From positions 31,700 to 95,699 of the forward strand of contig CAJOKR010000023.1 in NCBI GenBank assembly GCA_905235135.1: a DNA stretch of 64,000 nucleotides. Direction: 5' to 3'. The notes under the pieces were generated by a model. It was not told the DNA's origin and searched no databases. It was given only the letters and a program-made list of their open reading frames with translations. Within the stretch, counting starts at the first letter, position 1. Each line of letters opens with the position of its first letter. A program made the translations under genes and the position numbers. Source of the stretch: an uncultured Bacteroidales bacterium. Its GTDB lineage: Bacteria > Bacteroidota > Bacteroidia > Bacteroidales > WCHB1-69. Of this stretch, positions 1 to 8,422 are shown piece after piece.

Positions 1-2
1 AT

Positions 3-296
3 AAAGATGTGAATGCCAAAACGATGAGTGGCGACCTGCTTACCGTTGCCAAAGTGATGAAACAGCTGCGCGACAACTACAAAAAATGGCTGAAATATAG
101 CATTGCTTTGATTGCCGTTTGGTTTACATGGCTTTCCATAGAATTCTGTATCCGGCTGAAAGATTCGAGATTAGCTGTCATCATGATTATTGCATTGCTC
201 ATCGGCTTGGCAATCGGTGCCTTCATCGGACTGAAGATGCACAATTCGGTGATCCGCAACGCCGAAGAGATTATCAGTCAGATTGAGGAGGAATAA
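3..296 (+). CDS. C-terminal end of a membrane protein (left edge)
   Basis: The reading frame is open to the left edge, so this is probably only the end of a longer gene; a GTG at 9 is a possible but unconvincing start. About 97 residues are visible. There are two hydrophobic helices (about residues 33-52 and 56-76) separated by a short charged turn, then a charged tail ending in EEE. The part before the first helix is amphipathic and basic. I do not recognise the family. It could be a small two-helix membrane subunit or the tail of a larger protein. Confidence 0.5.
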   Translation, partial: KDVNAKTMSGDLLTVAKVMKQLRDNYKKWLKYSIALIAVWFTWLSIEFCIRLKDSRLAVIMIIALLIGLAIGAFIGLKMHNSVIRNAEEIISQIEEE

Positions 297-310
297 ATCC
301 TTTAGTTTCA

Positions 311-366
311 GGTTTCAGGTTTCAAGTTTCAAGTATAGCACTACCTGAAACTTGAAACTTGAAACC
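311..366. repeat. Inverted repeat built from GTTTCAA words
   Basis: Two 24-nt arms (311-334 and 343-366) are complementary with two mismatches and an 8-nt loop. Each arm is itself a tandem of GGTTTCA/AGTTTCA heptamers. It lies between the edge gene and the DUF937 gene and could act as a transcription terminator, but it has no clean T-tract. Confidence 0.6.
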
Positions 367-400
367 AATTTTTCCAAGTACAACGTATCGGAATAAAATG

Positions 401-408
401 TACTTTTG
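401..408 (+). promoter_or_regulatory. Bacteroidota -7 promoter element (DUF937 gene)
   Basis: TACTTTTG matches the TAnnTTTG -7 consensus of Bacteroidota and lies 38 nt before the ATG at 446. Confidence 0.6.
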
Positions 409-445
409 CCTTCGAAAATAATCAAGACCTTAAAAATTTAACATT

Positions 446-949
446 ATGGATTTAAACAGTATCATTTCTCAGCTCACCGGCAACAATCTGATCGGTGAAA
501 TCGCAAAAAAGTTCAACATTGACCAGAACAAGATCATCAACGTGATTAAGGCCGCTATCCCGAAATTTTTGAGTGCCATGCAGAAGAATGCCGGCACGGC
601 AACAGGTGCCGCTTCGCTGCTTCAGGCGTTGAGCAGCCACGCGGGTCAAGGCATCGGCATCAACATTGAGGATGGCAAGAAGATCCTGCAAAAGATTTTC
701 GGTGGCAATCTGGGTTCCGTGATCTCCAACCTGAGCGGTCAGACCAGCACCACGAACGACCAAGTTTCCAACATCTTGGCCTCTATCGCCCCGAACCTGC
801 TCTCCATCCTCGGTAAGAACACCGGCGGTGCCAGCAACATCGGCAACATCCTGGGCGGTCTGCTTGGCGGTGCCAGCAGCAGCTCCAACACCGGTTCCAC
901 CGCAGGCAAAGTCCTCGGCGGTCTGCTGGGCAAGATGTTCAAGAAATAA
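446..949 (+). CDS. DUF937 (YidB-like) protein
   Basis: This 167-residue protein has the features of the DUF937/YidB family: an amphipathic N-terminal helical region with hydrophobic repeats (about 1-65), a middle segment, and a Gly/Ser/Asn-rich tail with repeated LGGLLGG-type words (about 130-165) ending in FKK. The family's function is not established. No signal peptide is evident. It has its own promoter at 401 and ends before a bidirectional hairpin shared with the convergent galM, so it is probably transcribed alone. Confidence 0.75.
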   Translation: MDLNSIISQLTGNNLIGEIAKKFNIDQNKIINVIKAAIPKFLSAMQKNAGTATGAASLLQALSSHAGQGIGINIEDGKKILQKIFGGNLGSVISNLSGQTSTTNDQVSNILASIAPNLLSILGKNTGGASNIGNILGGLLGGASSSSNTGSTAGKVLGGLLGKMFKK

Positions 950-985
950 GACTTGAGACTTGAGACTTAAAACCCACAAATATTC

Positions 986-1017
986 AACACCGCCATCTCA
1001 CTGGCGGTGTTTTTTTT
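986..1017. terminator. Bidirectional terminator between DUF937 gene and galM
   Basis: Perfect 10-bp stem (986-995 with 1002-1011), 6-nt loop and an eight-T run on the plus strand, placed between convergent genes. Confidence 0.8.
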
Positions 1018-2062
1018 ACACGAATTTGAACTTCGTGTGATAAACCTCGCCCGGACGGAGGAAAGCATTGGATTCCGGCCAGTGCTGGTTGGGCGAATCA
1101 GGGAACTTTTGCGTTTCGAGGCAGACGGCGGCACGCTGGTGATAGACCACCCCACCCTTTCCGACAAATGTGCCGTCGAGAAAGTTGCCGGTATAGACCT
1201 GCATCCCAGGTTCGGTGGTGTAAACTTCTAATACAATGCCCGTTACGAGACTATCCAATCGAGCGCAAGGACGGGAATCATCGCCCTTCGTGTTCAGCAC
1301 CCAGTTGTGGTCGTAACCTCTTCCGCGCTTTAACTGCTCGAAGTCGGCAGTTATATCGCGACCGATCGGTTTGGGCTGCCGGAAATCCATCGGGGTGCCC
1401 TCCACGGATGCCAACTCGCCCGTGGGGATGAAGGTCTCGCCAATCGGGGTGTAGCGGTCGGCATCGATGGTCAGCAGGTGGTTGAGGATGTCGGTGGAAG
1501 CGTCGCCGTTGAGGTTGAAGTAGCTGTGGTTGGTCATGTTGATGACCGTCGGCTCGTCCGTAACCGCCTCATACTGAATATCCAGAGCATTGTCGTCCGT
1601 CAGCATGTAGGTGACACGGGCGCACACATTGCCCGGGAACCCGTTGTCGCCGTCCTCGCTGACCAAGCTCAACACGAGCCGGTTGTCGCCCACTTCCTCA
1701 ACATTGAAGATGCGGTACTGCCAGCCGTCCGGACCGCCGTGCAGACAGTTCTTGCCATCGTTTTGCGGCAGCTGGTACGTTTTCCCGTCGATGGTTATCT
1801 GCCCGTTATTCAGTCGGTTGGCGTACCGTCCAATCGCCGCCCCGAAGTCGGAACGGTGGTTTTCGGGAAGGTAATCTTCCACGTTTTCGAACCCGAGCAC
1901 GACATCGCGCAGGATGCCGTTTTTGTCGGGCACGAACAATGACACGACGCGCCCGCCGAGGTTAGTGATGGTCGCCCGGAGGCCGTGGGCGTTTTTCAGT
2001 GTGAAAAGGTTGATGGTGCGGCCGTTGAGCTCGTTTTTGTCAGATTCGGGATTTGTGGGCAT
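1016..2062 (-). CDS. galM: Aldose 1-epimerase (mutarotase)
   Basis: A 348-residue protein of normal length for galactose mutarotase, which interconverts alpha and beta anomers of aldoses feeding the Leloir pathway. The two expected histidines are present: H108 in NCLHGG and H179 in NMTNHSYFNLNG; the late Glu lies in AVCLETQKFPDSPNQ (about 313), which is diagnostic of the family. No signal peptide, so cytoplasmic. The -7 element (complement of 2081-2089) sits 19 nt before the start. Its first 16 codons and its promoter region recur in altered form at 3778-3960, fused to an unrelated membrane-protein gene. Confidence 0.95.
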   Translation of the reverse strand: MPTNPESDKNELNGRTINLFTLKNAHGLRATITNLGGRVVSLFVPDKNGILRDVVLGFENVEDYLPENHRSDFGAAIGRYANRLNNGQITIDGKTYQLPQNDGKNCLHGGPDGWQYRIFNVEEVGDNRLVLSLVSEDGDNGFPGNVCARVTYMLTDDNALDIQYEAVTDEPTVINMTNHSYFNLNGDASTDILNHLLTIDADRYTPIGETFIPTGELASVEGTPMDFRQPKPIGRDITADFEQLKRGRGYDHNWVLNTKGDDSRPCARLDSLVTGIVLEVYTTEPGMQVYTGNFLDGTFVGKGGVVYHQRAAVCLETQKFPDSPNQHWPESNAFLRPGEVYHTKFKFV

Positions 2063-2206
2063 AATAATCCTTTTTGGGTGGCAAAGATAGTTTTTTTTCG
2101 GTTTCGAGTTTCAAGAAGGAAATCTCTTGAAATCTGAGATTTGAGACCGGCAGTGTTAAATTACGTTAACGCATCGTAGCATAACAAAAAAATAGTACTT
2201 TTGCAG
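2025..2206. repeat. Duplicated segment, copy A (galM 5' end plus divergent promoters)
   Basis: This stretch holds the first 16 or so codons of galM, its promoter, and the promoter (TACTTTTG, 2196-2203) of the divergent Panacea gene. It aligns along its length with 3778-3960. A 31-nt core at 2155-2185 is identical to 3909-3939. Confidence 0.8.
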
Positions 2207-2228
2207 GTTATTCTTAGTCATATACTAT

Positions 2229-2807
2229 ATGACGAAAGATACGAAGAAGATCATACAAGCCTTGACTTACTTGGCAGGCAAGGAGGACGGCAAGGTGATG
2301 GACAACATGAAGGCTTACAAGCTCCTTTGGCTGGCCGACCGTTATCATCTGCGCCAAACCGGTCGTACCATAACCGGAGATGCCTACTATGCCATGCACG
2401 ATGGTATCGTGCCGAGCGATGCCAAATGTGTGTTGGAAAACGCCAAGACCAAGATGCGTGATCCCAAAGGTTACAAAGATCGTTATATCGCCAACAAGGG
2501 TAACCACCAGTTCATGGCACTTACCGATGCCGACCTTCAAGTGTTCTCCGACTCTGATCAGGAGGCTCTTGACAAGGTGTGGGAGGCGTTTGGAAGTATG
2601 GACGCCCTGGAGCTCTCCAATCTTTCGCACCAATTCCCGGAGTGGACTTTTTATCGCGACCTGTTAAACGATCGCGAACAGAAGAACTCCTATCGCATCG
2701 ATTTGGACCACTTCTTCGAGCAGGGACCTTCGAGCGACTTTTTCTGCGAAAGCAAGGAAATGTTAGCATTGACACAGGAACTGTATCATCAATATAACCG
2801 TATCTGA
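2229..2807 (+). CDS. Panacea-domain (DUF4065) protein, probable antitoxin
   Basis: This 192-residue protein looks like the Panacea (SocA/DUF4065) family: the N-terminal helix, then KAYKLLWLADRYHL (about 29-42), the G-D-x-Y-x-A-M-x-D-G-I-V-P-S segment (about 50-63) and a late helical part ending near residue 190. Panacea proteins are known as antitoxins that neutralise varied small toxins and as adaptors for proteolysis. Here the next gene starts 4 nt after the stop, as expected for a toxin-antitoxin operon. Transcription is likely from the -7 element at 2196-2203 in the duplicated promoter block. Confidence 0.85.
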   Translation: MTKDTKKIIQALTYLAGKEDGKVMDNMKAYKLLWLADRYHLRQTGRTITGDAYYAMHDGIVPSDAKCVLENAKTKMRDPKGYKDRYIANKGNHQFMALTDADLQVFSDSDQEALDKVWEAFGSMDALELSNLSHQFPEWTFYRDLLNDREQKNSYRIDLDHFFEQGPSSDFFCESKEMLALTQELYHQYNRI

Positions 2808-2811
2808 CATC

Positions 2812-3236
2812 ATGGAACTCCCGGGAAGCCTCTTGGGGGCAGTAGTCGGAGAAGGTGAAAAGTACTTACGGTGGACTGTCCGATAGGTGTCCAAGAGCAT
2901 ATTCATATTTGTATCAAGCGCCACAACAAGATATTGCTGTTCTCTACCTGTTCCTCCCAAACCGATACGGCATTTCGGTTGGCAAAACTGAGAGGACTTG
3001 ACTTGAACACATTCCCAGTATTCACCCGCAACGAAGTGAACAAGTTCCAACATGACATGACATACATCAACTGCAATAATGTGATTGAGGTGAGTGAGGC
3101 TGAATTTGGTCAACTTATTAAAGACGGCAAGGTACATCGACTGGATGGTAAACTTGACGAACTCAGTATGGCTCTTATAGCCAACGGCGTGAAGTTGAGC
3201 CCTGATGTCGAACGTAGAATCAAGGATTTGTTTTAG
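2812..3236 (+). CDS. Unknown partner of Panacea protein, apparent frameshift
   Basis: An ATG at 2812, 4 nt after the Panacea stop, opens a frame that stops at 2884-2886. The neighbouring frame then runs from 2859 to 3236 without a good start of its own. Adding one A to the AAAA run at 2858-2861 joins them into a single smooth protein of about 141 residues that begins MELPGSLLGAVVGEGEK and continues VLTVDCPIGVQEHIHICI. I do not recognise the family; position and size suggest the toxin of the Panacea pair. The shift may be a sequencing error, a disabling mutation in the toxin, slippage at a Lys codon, or phase variation. The 3' end overlaps the convergent gene by 4 nt. Confidence 0.5.
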
Positions 3237-3816
3237 TTTTTATTTTTAAAACTCTCCACCAGCAACTCATTAATGCGCTCTATGACAATCTCCTGCTGGT
3301 CTTTGTTGAGCAACAGACCAAACCGCACCTTTTTGGTCTTGCCTTTCTCGTTTTTATAGGTCAAACAGAGTGTTTCGTCTCCATCTCGCCCTTTCAATTT
3401 GTACCACGGATAAGAAAAGGGTTCCACATTCAAGATGCAGTCCCACGGAATTCGCCACTCCTTACTGAACAGACTCTTATGCTGGATGAGCAAATCTTTG
3501 TCCGAATAGGTGACGAGTTCCCTTCCCTTGATCTGCCAAATCAGCAAGTCTAATACCATGAGCGTGTAAGCAACGGGGACTCCACAAATAATGAATGCTT
3601 GAATGAGAAGATATAAAAATGACCCAAAACCATCTAACCCCTGCCATCCGATTTCAATCATCTCGGAAATCACTAAATAAAACGCCATGAAGCAAAAAAC
3701 AGCCCGATCGGTGTTGCTATCCCGAACACCAGAATGTTATCCGGCTCCGGACGGCTGCGCAGCAGTTTGGTGCGACCGTCGAATTCGTTAGTGTCTGATT
3801 TGGGGTTCGTTGACAT
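3233..3816 (-). CDS. Membrane protein with PH-like C-terminus, chimeric start, apparent frameshift
   Basis: The C-terminal part (3233-3688) has a hydrophobic stretch followed by a soluble domain with IPWDCILNVEP, CLTYKNEKGKTKKVRFG and QQEIVIERINELL; these blocks recur in the gene at 4584-5138, so the two are paralogues. The upstream frame (from ATG 3816) encodes a 16-residue start nearly copied from galM, then LLRSRPEPDN, which aligns with LLRNKPDHGG of the paralogue. The two frames join if the six-A run at 3694-3699 (T on the coding strand) had one more base. The domain resembles bacterial PH-like membrane-anchored proteins; function unknown. The -7 element is the complement of 3835-3843. 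Confidence 0.55.
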
Positions 3817-3960
3817 AGAAGTTCCTTTCGGATGGCAAAGATAACCTTTTTTTTGTTTCAAGTTTCAAAAAAAACACCTAAAATCTAAGCTTTGAAACAG
3901 GCTATAAAGTTAAATTACGTTAACGCATCGTAGCATAACGGAAAAATAGTATTTTTGCGA
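3778..3960. repeat. Duplicated segment, copy B
   Basis: Diverged copy of 2025-2206. It contains a 31-nt identical core (3909-3939), a minus-strand -7 element (3835-3843) and a plus-strand -7 element TATTTTTG (3950-3957) that fits the antitoxin gene at 3983. Confidence 0.8.
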
Positions 3961-3982
3961 CTCGAAATGGAATATAGAAACT

Positions 3983-4255
3983 ATGTGTACAGTAACTATA
4001 AATGTAGATGATGCCACCTTGAGGCGTATCAATCCCGACCTCACCACTCGCGAAAGCATTGGCCAATGGCTCCAGAATCAGGTAAACCTGCTGATTTCGG
4101 AGCTCGCCGCTCCACGTCAATCCCCGAACGCACACACTGCTGAAGAAATGCAGACCATTCTGCTTGACCGCATCCGTAGGGCTGAAGCTGGTGAAGAGCC
4201 TGTGGTCTCTCATCAGGAAGTTTCTGATTCAATCCGTTCGAAGTATGGTTTTTAA
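3983..4255 (+). CDS. Probable antitoxin of a ParE-type pair
   Basis: A 90-residue acidic protein lies directly before a ParE/RelE-like toxin and overlaps it by 11 nt. The N-terminal VTINVDDATLRRI resembles the beta-strand and first helix of ribbon-helix-helix antitoxins (about 3-16); the rest is helical and charged, as in toxin-binding tails (about 50-90). The antitoxin call rests mostly on position and size. The promoter is TATTTTTG at 3950-3957 in duplicated segment B. Autoregulation by the pair is usual in such systems but no operator is identified. Confidence 0.7.
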   Translation: MCTVTINVDDATLRRINPDLTTRESIGQWLQNQVNLLISELAAPRQSPNAHTAEEMQTILLDRIRRAEAGEEPVVSHQEVSDSIRSKYGF

Positions 4256-4568
4256 AATAGAGTGGTTGCAAGGCGCACAAAGTGAACTTGACGCCGAAAT
4301 TGACTATGTGCTTGGCAGGTTTGGATTTAGCGCTGCTCGAAAAACTTATAAAAGAATCATGGACGATGTAGAGTGGTTAGCGTCCTTCCCCCATATCGGA
4401 GTGCAACATGAAGGTGCGACTTACAAAGGTTGTGAAGTTCGAAAAATTATCATTCGACAAGTTACCGTTTTTTATTCACCACAGTCCGACAAGGTGACTA
4501 TTCTTGCTGTTTGGAACAACTACCAAGATCCCGACAACATCCCATATCGTTTGTCGGAATTGGAATAG
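4245..4568 (+). CDS. ParE/RelE-family toxin
   Basis: This 107-residue protein matches the ParE/RelE fold: an N-terminal strand FKIEWLQGAQSELDAEIDYV, two helices, then FPHIG and the C-terminal strands KIIIRQVTVFYSPQSDKVTILAVWNNYQDP. The last strand pattern V-x-I-L-x-V-W-x-x-x-x-D is typical of ParE toxins. The start at 4245 gives an 11-nt overlap with the antitoxin stop, indicating translational coupling. ParE members poison gyrase and RelE members cut mRNA; the sequence does not decide which. Confidence 0.85.
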   Translation: MVFKIEWLQGAQSELDAEIDYVLGRFGFSAARKTYKRIMDDVEWLASFPHIGVQHEGATYKGCEVRKIIIRQVTVFYSPQSDKVTILAVWNNYQDPDNIPYRLSELE

Positions 4569-4583
4569 AACTTTCGCCTATTA

Positions 4584-5138
4584 TTATTTCCCGAACTTTT
4601 CCGCCAGCAGCTCGTTGATACGCTCCACCACAAACTGCTGCTGTTTAGGGTTCAGGTGACAGCCGAAACGGATTTTTTTCGTCTTCCCAGCGGGTGTCTT
4701 GTATGTGAGACAAACCGTCGGGTCTTCGGTGGGTACGAGAAGCAAGAGCAGCGGCTCATCGTAAGCCTCGACCTTCAAAACACAATCCCAAGGAATCACC
4801 ACCTCTTTTCTCACAATTTTCTTCTGTTGGATGTAAATACTTGAATCCGAATAATATACAGTTTCTCCTCCAAGCAATTCCCAATAAATTTTGGAGAGGA
4901 TAAGAATGTATAATAATAAGGGCAAAGCAGCCACCGCCATAGTTAACAGATCCAAAAGGGCATCAATACCACCTTCCCACGTCCATTCTTCCTGGATAAA
5001 TGCATAAAACAGCAGTAACAGAAACAAAACTGGAAACAGTGCAACCACATACCCGATCGCACCTCCATGATCCGGCTTGTTGCGCAGCAGTACATTCCCT
5101 TCTACCGTGGACTTTTCCCAAAAATTCTTTTTCGCCAT
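4584..5138 (-). CDS. Membrane protein with PH-like C-terminal domain (paralogue)
   Basis: Starting at the second ATG (5138), the protein has 184 residues. Two to three hydrophobic helices (about 30-55 and 70-95) are followed by a soluble domain carrying VVIPWDCVLKVEAYDEP, PTVCLTYKTPAGKTKKIRFG and QQQFVVERINELLAEKFGK. These blocks match the gene at 3233-3816, so this is an intact paralogue. The fold is probably a membrane-anchored PH-like domain; function unknown. The TA module lies between the two paralogues, which suggests insertion or duplication around it. Confidence 0.65.
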   Translation of the reverse strand: MAKKNFWEKSTVEGNVLLRNKPDHGGAIGYVVALFPVLFLLLLFYAFIQEEWTWEGGIDALLDLLTMAVAALPLLLYILILSKIYWELLGGETVYYSDSSIYIQQKKIVRKEVVIPWDCVLKVEAYDEPLLLLLVPTEDPTVCLTYKTPAGKTKKIRFGCHLNPKQQQFVVERINELLAEKFGK

Positions 5139-5244
5139 GTTTCCAAAAGAAGTTTTGTCGTACAATGACTTTACGAAGCATTTTCAAATGTGCAAAAGTA
5201 CATAAATAACAAATATAATTTGACTTCCTGGCTGGAACTCCGCA

Positions 5245-7845
5245 TTACCGTATCAGCGTGACCGAACCATTCAGCAAATAATAGACTTCGCCCGCTAACG
5301 TGTTGACGTACAGCTTGCAGCCATAGTAGTAAACGCCGTCGGAGGAGGGGAGGTGCGTGCTCTCGTTGGTGCCGTCCCACAGGATGTCGGGGTCGGTGGT
5401 GTGGAACGTGCGCTTGCCCCATCGGTCGAAGATTTCCATCTCGATCTTCGTAACCCCCGAATAGGGCATGAACGGGGTGAAAAGGTCGTTGATGCCGTCA
5501 CCGTTTGGGGTGAACACGTTCGGGAGCTCATATTCCAAACAGTCGAACACGTCAATACAGACGGAATCGGTCAGCGGGGTGATATTTCGGTTGCTGTCGG
5601 CCACACGCATGGCGTAACAACCCACCAGCACCTGAGAGCCCGTGACGCTGATATTGTAAGTACACGGTGCGGGATAACAGATCTCCGTATTATCAAAGGA
5701 GTCGATGCAGGTGAAGGCCCCTTCCAATGTCGGCTTGTAGTAGATATAGTAGTGCACGGCATCGGTGGCAGCAGAATCGGAACTGAACAGCCAAGCAAAC
5801 TCCACGTTTTGGCAGTCCGTGGTGATGGTGATTTCCGGCATCTCGGGCGGCTCGTTATCGTATGGGAATCCGCACTCCTGCTGCGAACGATTCCACAGCG
5901 GACCGATGGTGTCGGGCAGCCAGTAATAACCTTCCGCCTTGACATAGTAGCAGTACTCCTTCCCGTTTTCGAGATTTTGGTCGGTATAATGCGTCTCCGG
6001 AACAGTGGCGATGGAATCCCAATCCATTGTATGTTCGTTGTAACGATAGACGGTGAAAAGGATGTTGTTCCAAGGCTGGATGTTCGTCCACTGGAGATTC
6101 AACCGCTTGTCTAAGGATGTCAGGGACAGGAAAATAGACGTGGCAGGATCGGATTTCTCAATGATGGTGTCAGAATTGAGAATCACCACTCGGTAAGTGT
6201 ATGCAGAATCCGACGTGTTCAAATCGTGATCCAGATACGAAAGCGTGTCGGTCGGATTTTCCGGTGCGGAAGTCTGGAAAATCAGATTTTCGGACGCAGA
6301 TGCGGATTTCCGGTACAAGTTAAACTGATAGGGCGGCGGGAAGGCGGTGGAATCAATCTCCGGCGGGAAGAGCCAGCGAACGAGAATATTACCATGCTCC
6401 GAATCGGTCGTCACCACATCGGCATTGATGATAACGGGCGCATCGTTGGCGATGTGGGCGCAGGTTTTCTCGGAGACGATACTCTCGGAACCATCTGAAA
6501 ACAAGGCAACTACGCGGTAACAATACTCGTTGCCGTGATAGAGCGGTTTTGCGGATCCGTCATCAGTGAAGGTGGTGTCGGACCAACCGTAGGTGCTTCC
6601 GATTTTGGTATATCCCGCCTCCTCAGGAAGTCCTGTCTGACAGGAATCGGGCTCGAAATCGTCTTCCCCATTCCGTCGATAGATGTCATATCCGACTGCG
6701 TTGGAGCAAGAGTCGGGCTGCCAATCCAAGTGAATTACATTGCCTTGCGGAACGGCATTTAAGTTTTTCGGAGCCGGACCGATTATGCGAATGCGATAGG
6801 TTTTGAACGAAACCAGCTCCACCTGAGGACCGTTGTCTTTCGCCTTGAAGATGACTTCGTAAGGATTCTGTTTGATGTGACTGCAACTCGTTTGCCAGAT
6901 AAAATGGGTGCCGTAAGGTACATCGGCAGTGATTGGCGAGAATTGCGCCGGCGATACATTGACAAGGAACGGCTCACCTGTCGCGGTCAGGGTGACTTTC
7001 GTGGAGGTACTGTCATACACCCAAACCAGCTGGTCTATGCGGCTTCCGGCAATCACACAAGTATCGTTCACTTCCACCACGGGAGGCTCATTGTTACAGG
7101 GCGCGACCGTAATCTGCATATCGCGGACCATGCTGCCAATCAACACCCCGTTGCGCCACTCCTCAATCAAGATGGCGATATTGTATTCTCCAGCCATCAG
7201 CGGGGAATCCCACGTCAAATCGCCCGTCAAGGGATCAATGGCGATATAGTTGGAGGCGGCAGGCATTGTATAGCCCGGAATCTCTTCGCCTTCGTAACCA
7301 CGACATGGGATAAGGCTGTAGGACAGACTGTCACCGTCGGGGTCGTAAGCGCCCGGATTGTGGTAGAACGGCACGTGGGTGCAGGCGTTGTCCAACGGCG
7401 GATTGAGCAGCTGTGGAGAGGAATTTCCACCAATAAACGGATTGATAATCAGGATGGTTTCGATGAAAAACGGAATCTCCACCGAACTTGGGATATTGAC
7501 GATACCGGCGTTCCGGTTCGGGTCTTCAAAGGTGACATGGAATGTGCCCGCCGCAGAAAAGATATGCTGTACAATATACACATTTCGGCTGATGTTATTG
7601 TCGAGGTTTGTCTTACTGTGACGGGGAATAATCGTTGAGGTGCCATCACCCCAATAAACCTCAATTTCAGGCCGATCTGCAGGGCTGGGCGTGTAGGTGT
7701 AGGTAACGATGGTGAACTCGTAAGTGAGGCCGGAAATATACACGTAACTGATTTCGCCAGCGCGCTGGTGCGTGGCGTGTGCCGCTGGCCGTATTGCCAG
7801 CAAGGCTATCACAATCAGTATGATACGTAATAACTTCCTGCCCAT
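5245..7845 (-). CDS. Secreted protein with fibronectin-like repeats and gliding-type C-terminal domain (T9SS cargo)
   Basis: I start at the ATG at 7845 because it leads straight into a signal peptide (MGRKLLRIILIVIALLAIRP). The mature protein of about 840 residues contains several beta-sandwich repeats; the blocks with Y-x-Y-R-V and NxxYCYRV patterns look like fibronectin type III domains (middle third). The last 90 residues contain NVFTPNGDGINDLF, IFDRWGKRTFHT and WDGTNES, the hallmarks of the gliding-motility-associated C-terminal domain that directs export by the type IX secretion system (type B signal). The start lies 1 nt after the wbpD stop, so it is transcribed with the sugar genes, perhaps because T9SS cargo is attached to a surface glycolipid. 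Function beyond surface display is unknown. Confidence 0.88.
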   Translation of the reverse strand: MGRKLLRIILIVIALLAIRPAAHATHQRAGEISYVYISGLTYEFTIVTYTYTPSPADRPEIEVYWGDGTSTIIPRHSKTNLDNNISRNVYIVQHIFSAAGTFHVTFEDPNRNAGIVNIPSSVEIPFFIETILIINPFIGGNSSPQLLNPPLDNACTHVPFYHNPGAYDPDGDSLSYSLIPCRGYEGEEIPGYTMPAASNYIAIDPLTGDLTWDSPLMAGEYNIAILIEEWRNGVLIGSMVRDMQITVAPCNNEPPVVEVNDTCVIAGSRIDQLVWVYDSTSTKVTLTATGEPFLVNVSPAQFSPITADVPYGTHFIWQTSCSHIKQNPYEVIFKAKDNGPQVELVSFKTYRIRIIGPAPKNLNAVPQGNVIHLDWQPDSCSNAVGYDIYRRNGEDDFEPDSCQTGLPEEAGYTKIGSTYGWSDTTFTDDGSAKPLYHGNEYCYRVVALFSDGSESIVSEKTCAHIANDAPVIINADVVTTDSEHGNILVRWLFPPEIDSTAFPPPYQFNLYRKSASASENLIFQTSAPENPTDTLSYLDHDLNTSDSAYTYRVVILNSDTIIEKSDPATSIFLSLTSLDKRLNLQWTNIQPWNNILFTVYRYNEHTMDWDSIATVPETHYTDQNLENGKEYCYYVKAEGYYWLPDTIGPLWNRSQQECGFPYDNEPPEMPEITITTDCQNVEFAWLFSSDSAATDAVHYYIYYKPTLEGAFTCIDSFDNTEICYPAPCTYNISVTGSQVLVGCYAMRVADSNRNITPLTDSVCIDVFDCLEYELPNVFTPNGDGINDLFTPFMPYSGVTKIEMEIFDRWGKRTFHTTDPDILWDGTNESTHLPSSDGVYYYGCKLYVNTLAGEVYYLLNGSVTLIR

Positions 7846-7846
7846 A

Positions 7847-8422
7847 TCACTCCATTTTTCGTACTTGATTGTCTGCCAATTGATACCGTTGCCAACTTTC
7901 CGGACATACGGCAAATCCCTTTTCATCGAAAGCCAACGGGCAGCCGTATTCGCTAACCCAGCCAGTCTGACGGGCGGGATTCCCCGTAACTAATGCATAA
8001 TCAGGCACATCGTGGGTAACCACCGCACCAGCACCCACGAGCGCATATCGCCCGATGGTGTGTCCGCAAACGATGGTCGCATTCGCCCCGATAGATGCCC
8101 CTTTCCGCACCAACGTCTGCCGATATTCGTGCTTGCGCTCGATGAAAGCCCTCGGGTTAATCACATTCGTAAACACCATCGACGGTCCCAAAAACACCCC
8201 ATCTTCGCAGACAACTCCCTCGTACACAGATACATTGTTCTGAATCTTCACATTGTCGCCAATAGTCACCTTGTTAGCCACCATCACATTCTGCCCGAGA
8301 ACGCAGTTCCGCCCGATAGTCGCACCGGACATCACATGACAGAAATGCCAGATGCGGGTATCGGCACCTATTTGGCATCCTTCGTCCAAAACGGCGGTCT
8401 CGTGTGCGAAAAAGTCTCTCAT
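7847..8422 (-). CDS. wbpD: UDP-2-acetamido-3-amino-2,3-dideoxy-glucuronate N-acetyltransferase
   Basis: This 191-residue left-handed beta-helix acyltransferase closely resembles WbpD/WlbB: SRxWHF-like start ([10 protein letters not shown]), [52 protein letters not shown] and the [10 protein letters not shown] tail. WbpD acetylates the 3-amino group made by WbpE to give UDP-GlcNAc(3NAc)A for surface polysaccharide. It overlaps the wbpE gene by 4 nt (ATGA), so the two are translationally coupled. Confidence 0.92.
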   Translation of the reverse strand: MRDFFAHETAVLDEGCQIGADTRIWHFCHVMSGATIGRNCVLGQNVMVANKVTIGDNVKIQNNVSVYEGVVCEDGVFLGPSMVFTNVINPRAFIERKHEYRQTLVRKGASIGANATIVCGHTIGRYALVGAGAVVTHDVPDYALVTGNPARQTGWVSEYGCPLAFDEKGFAVCPESWQRYQLADNQVRKME

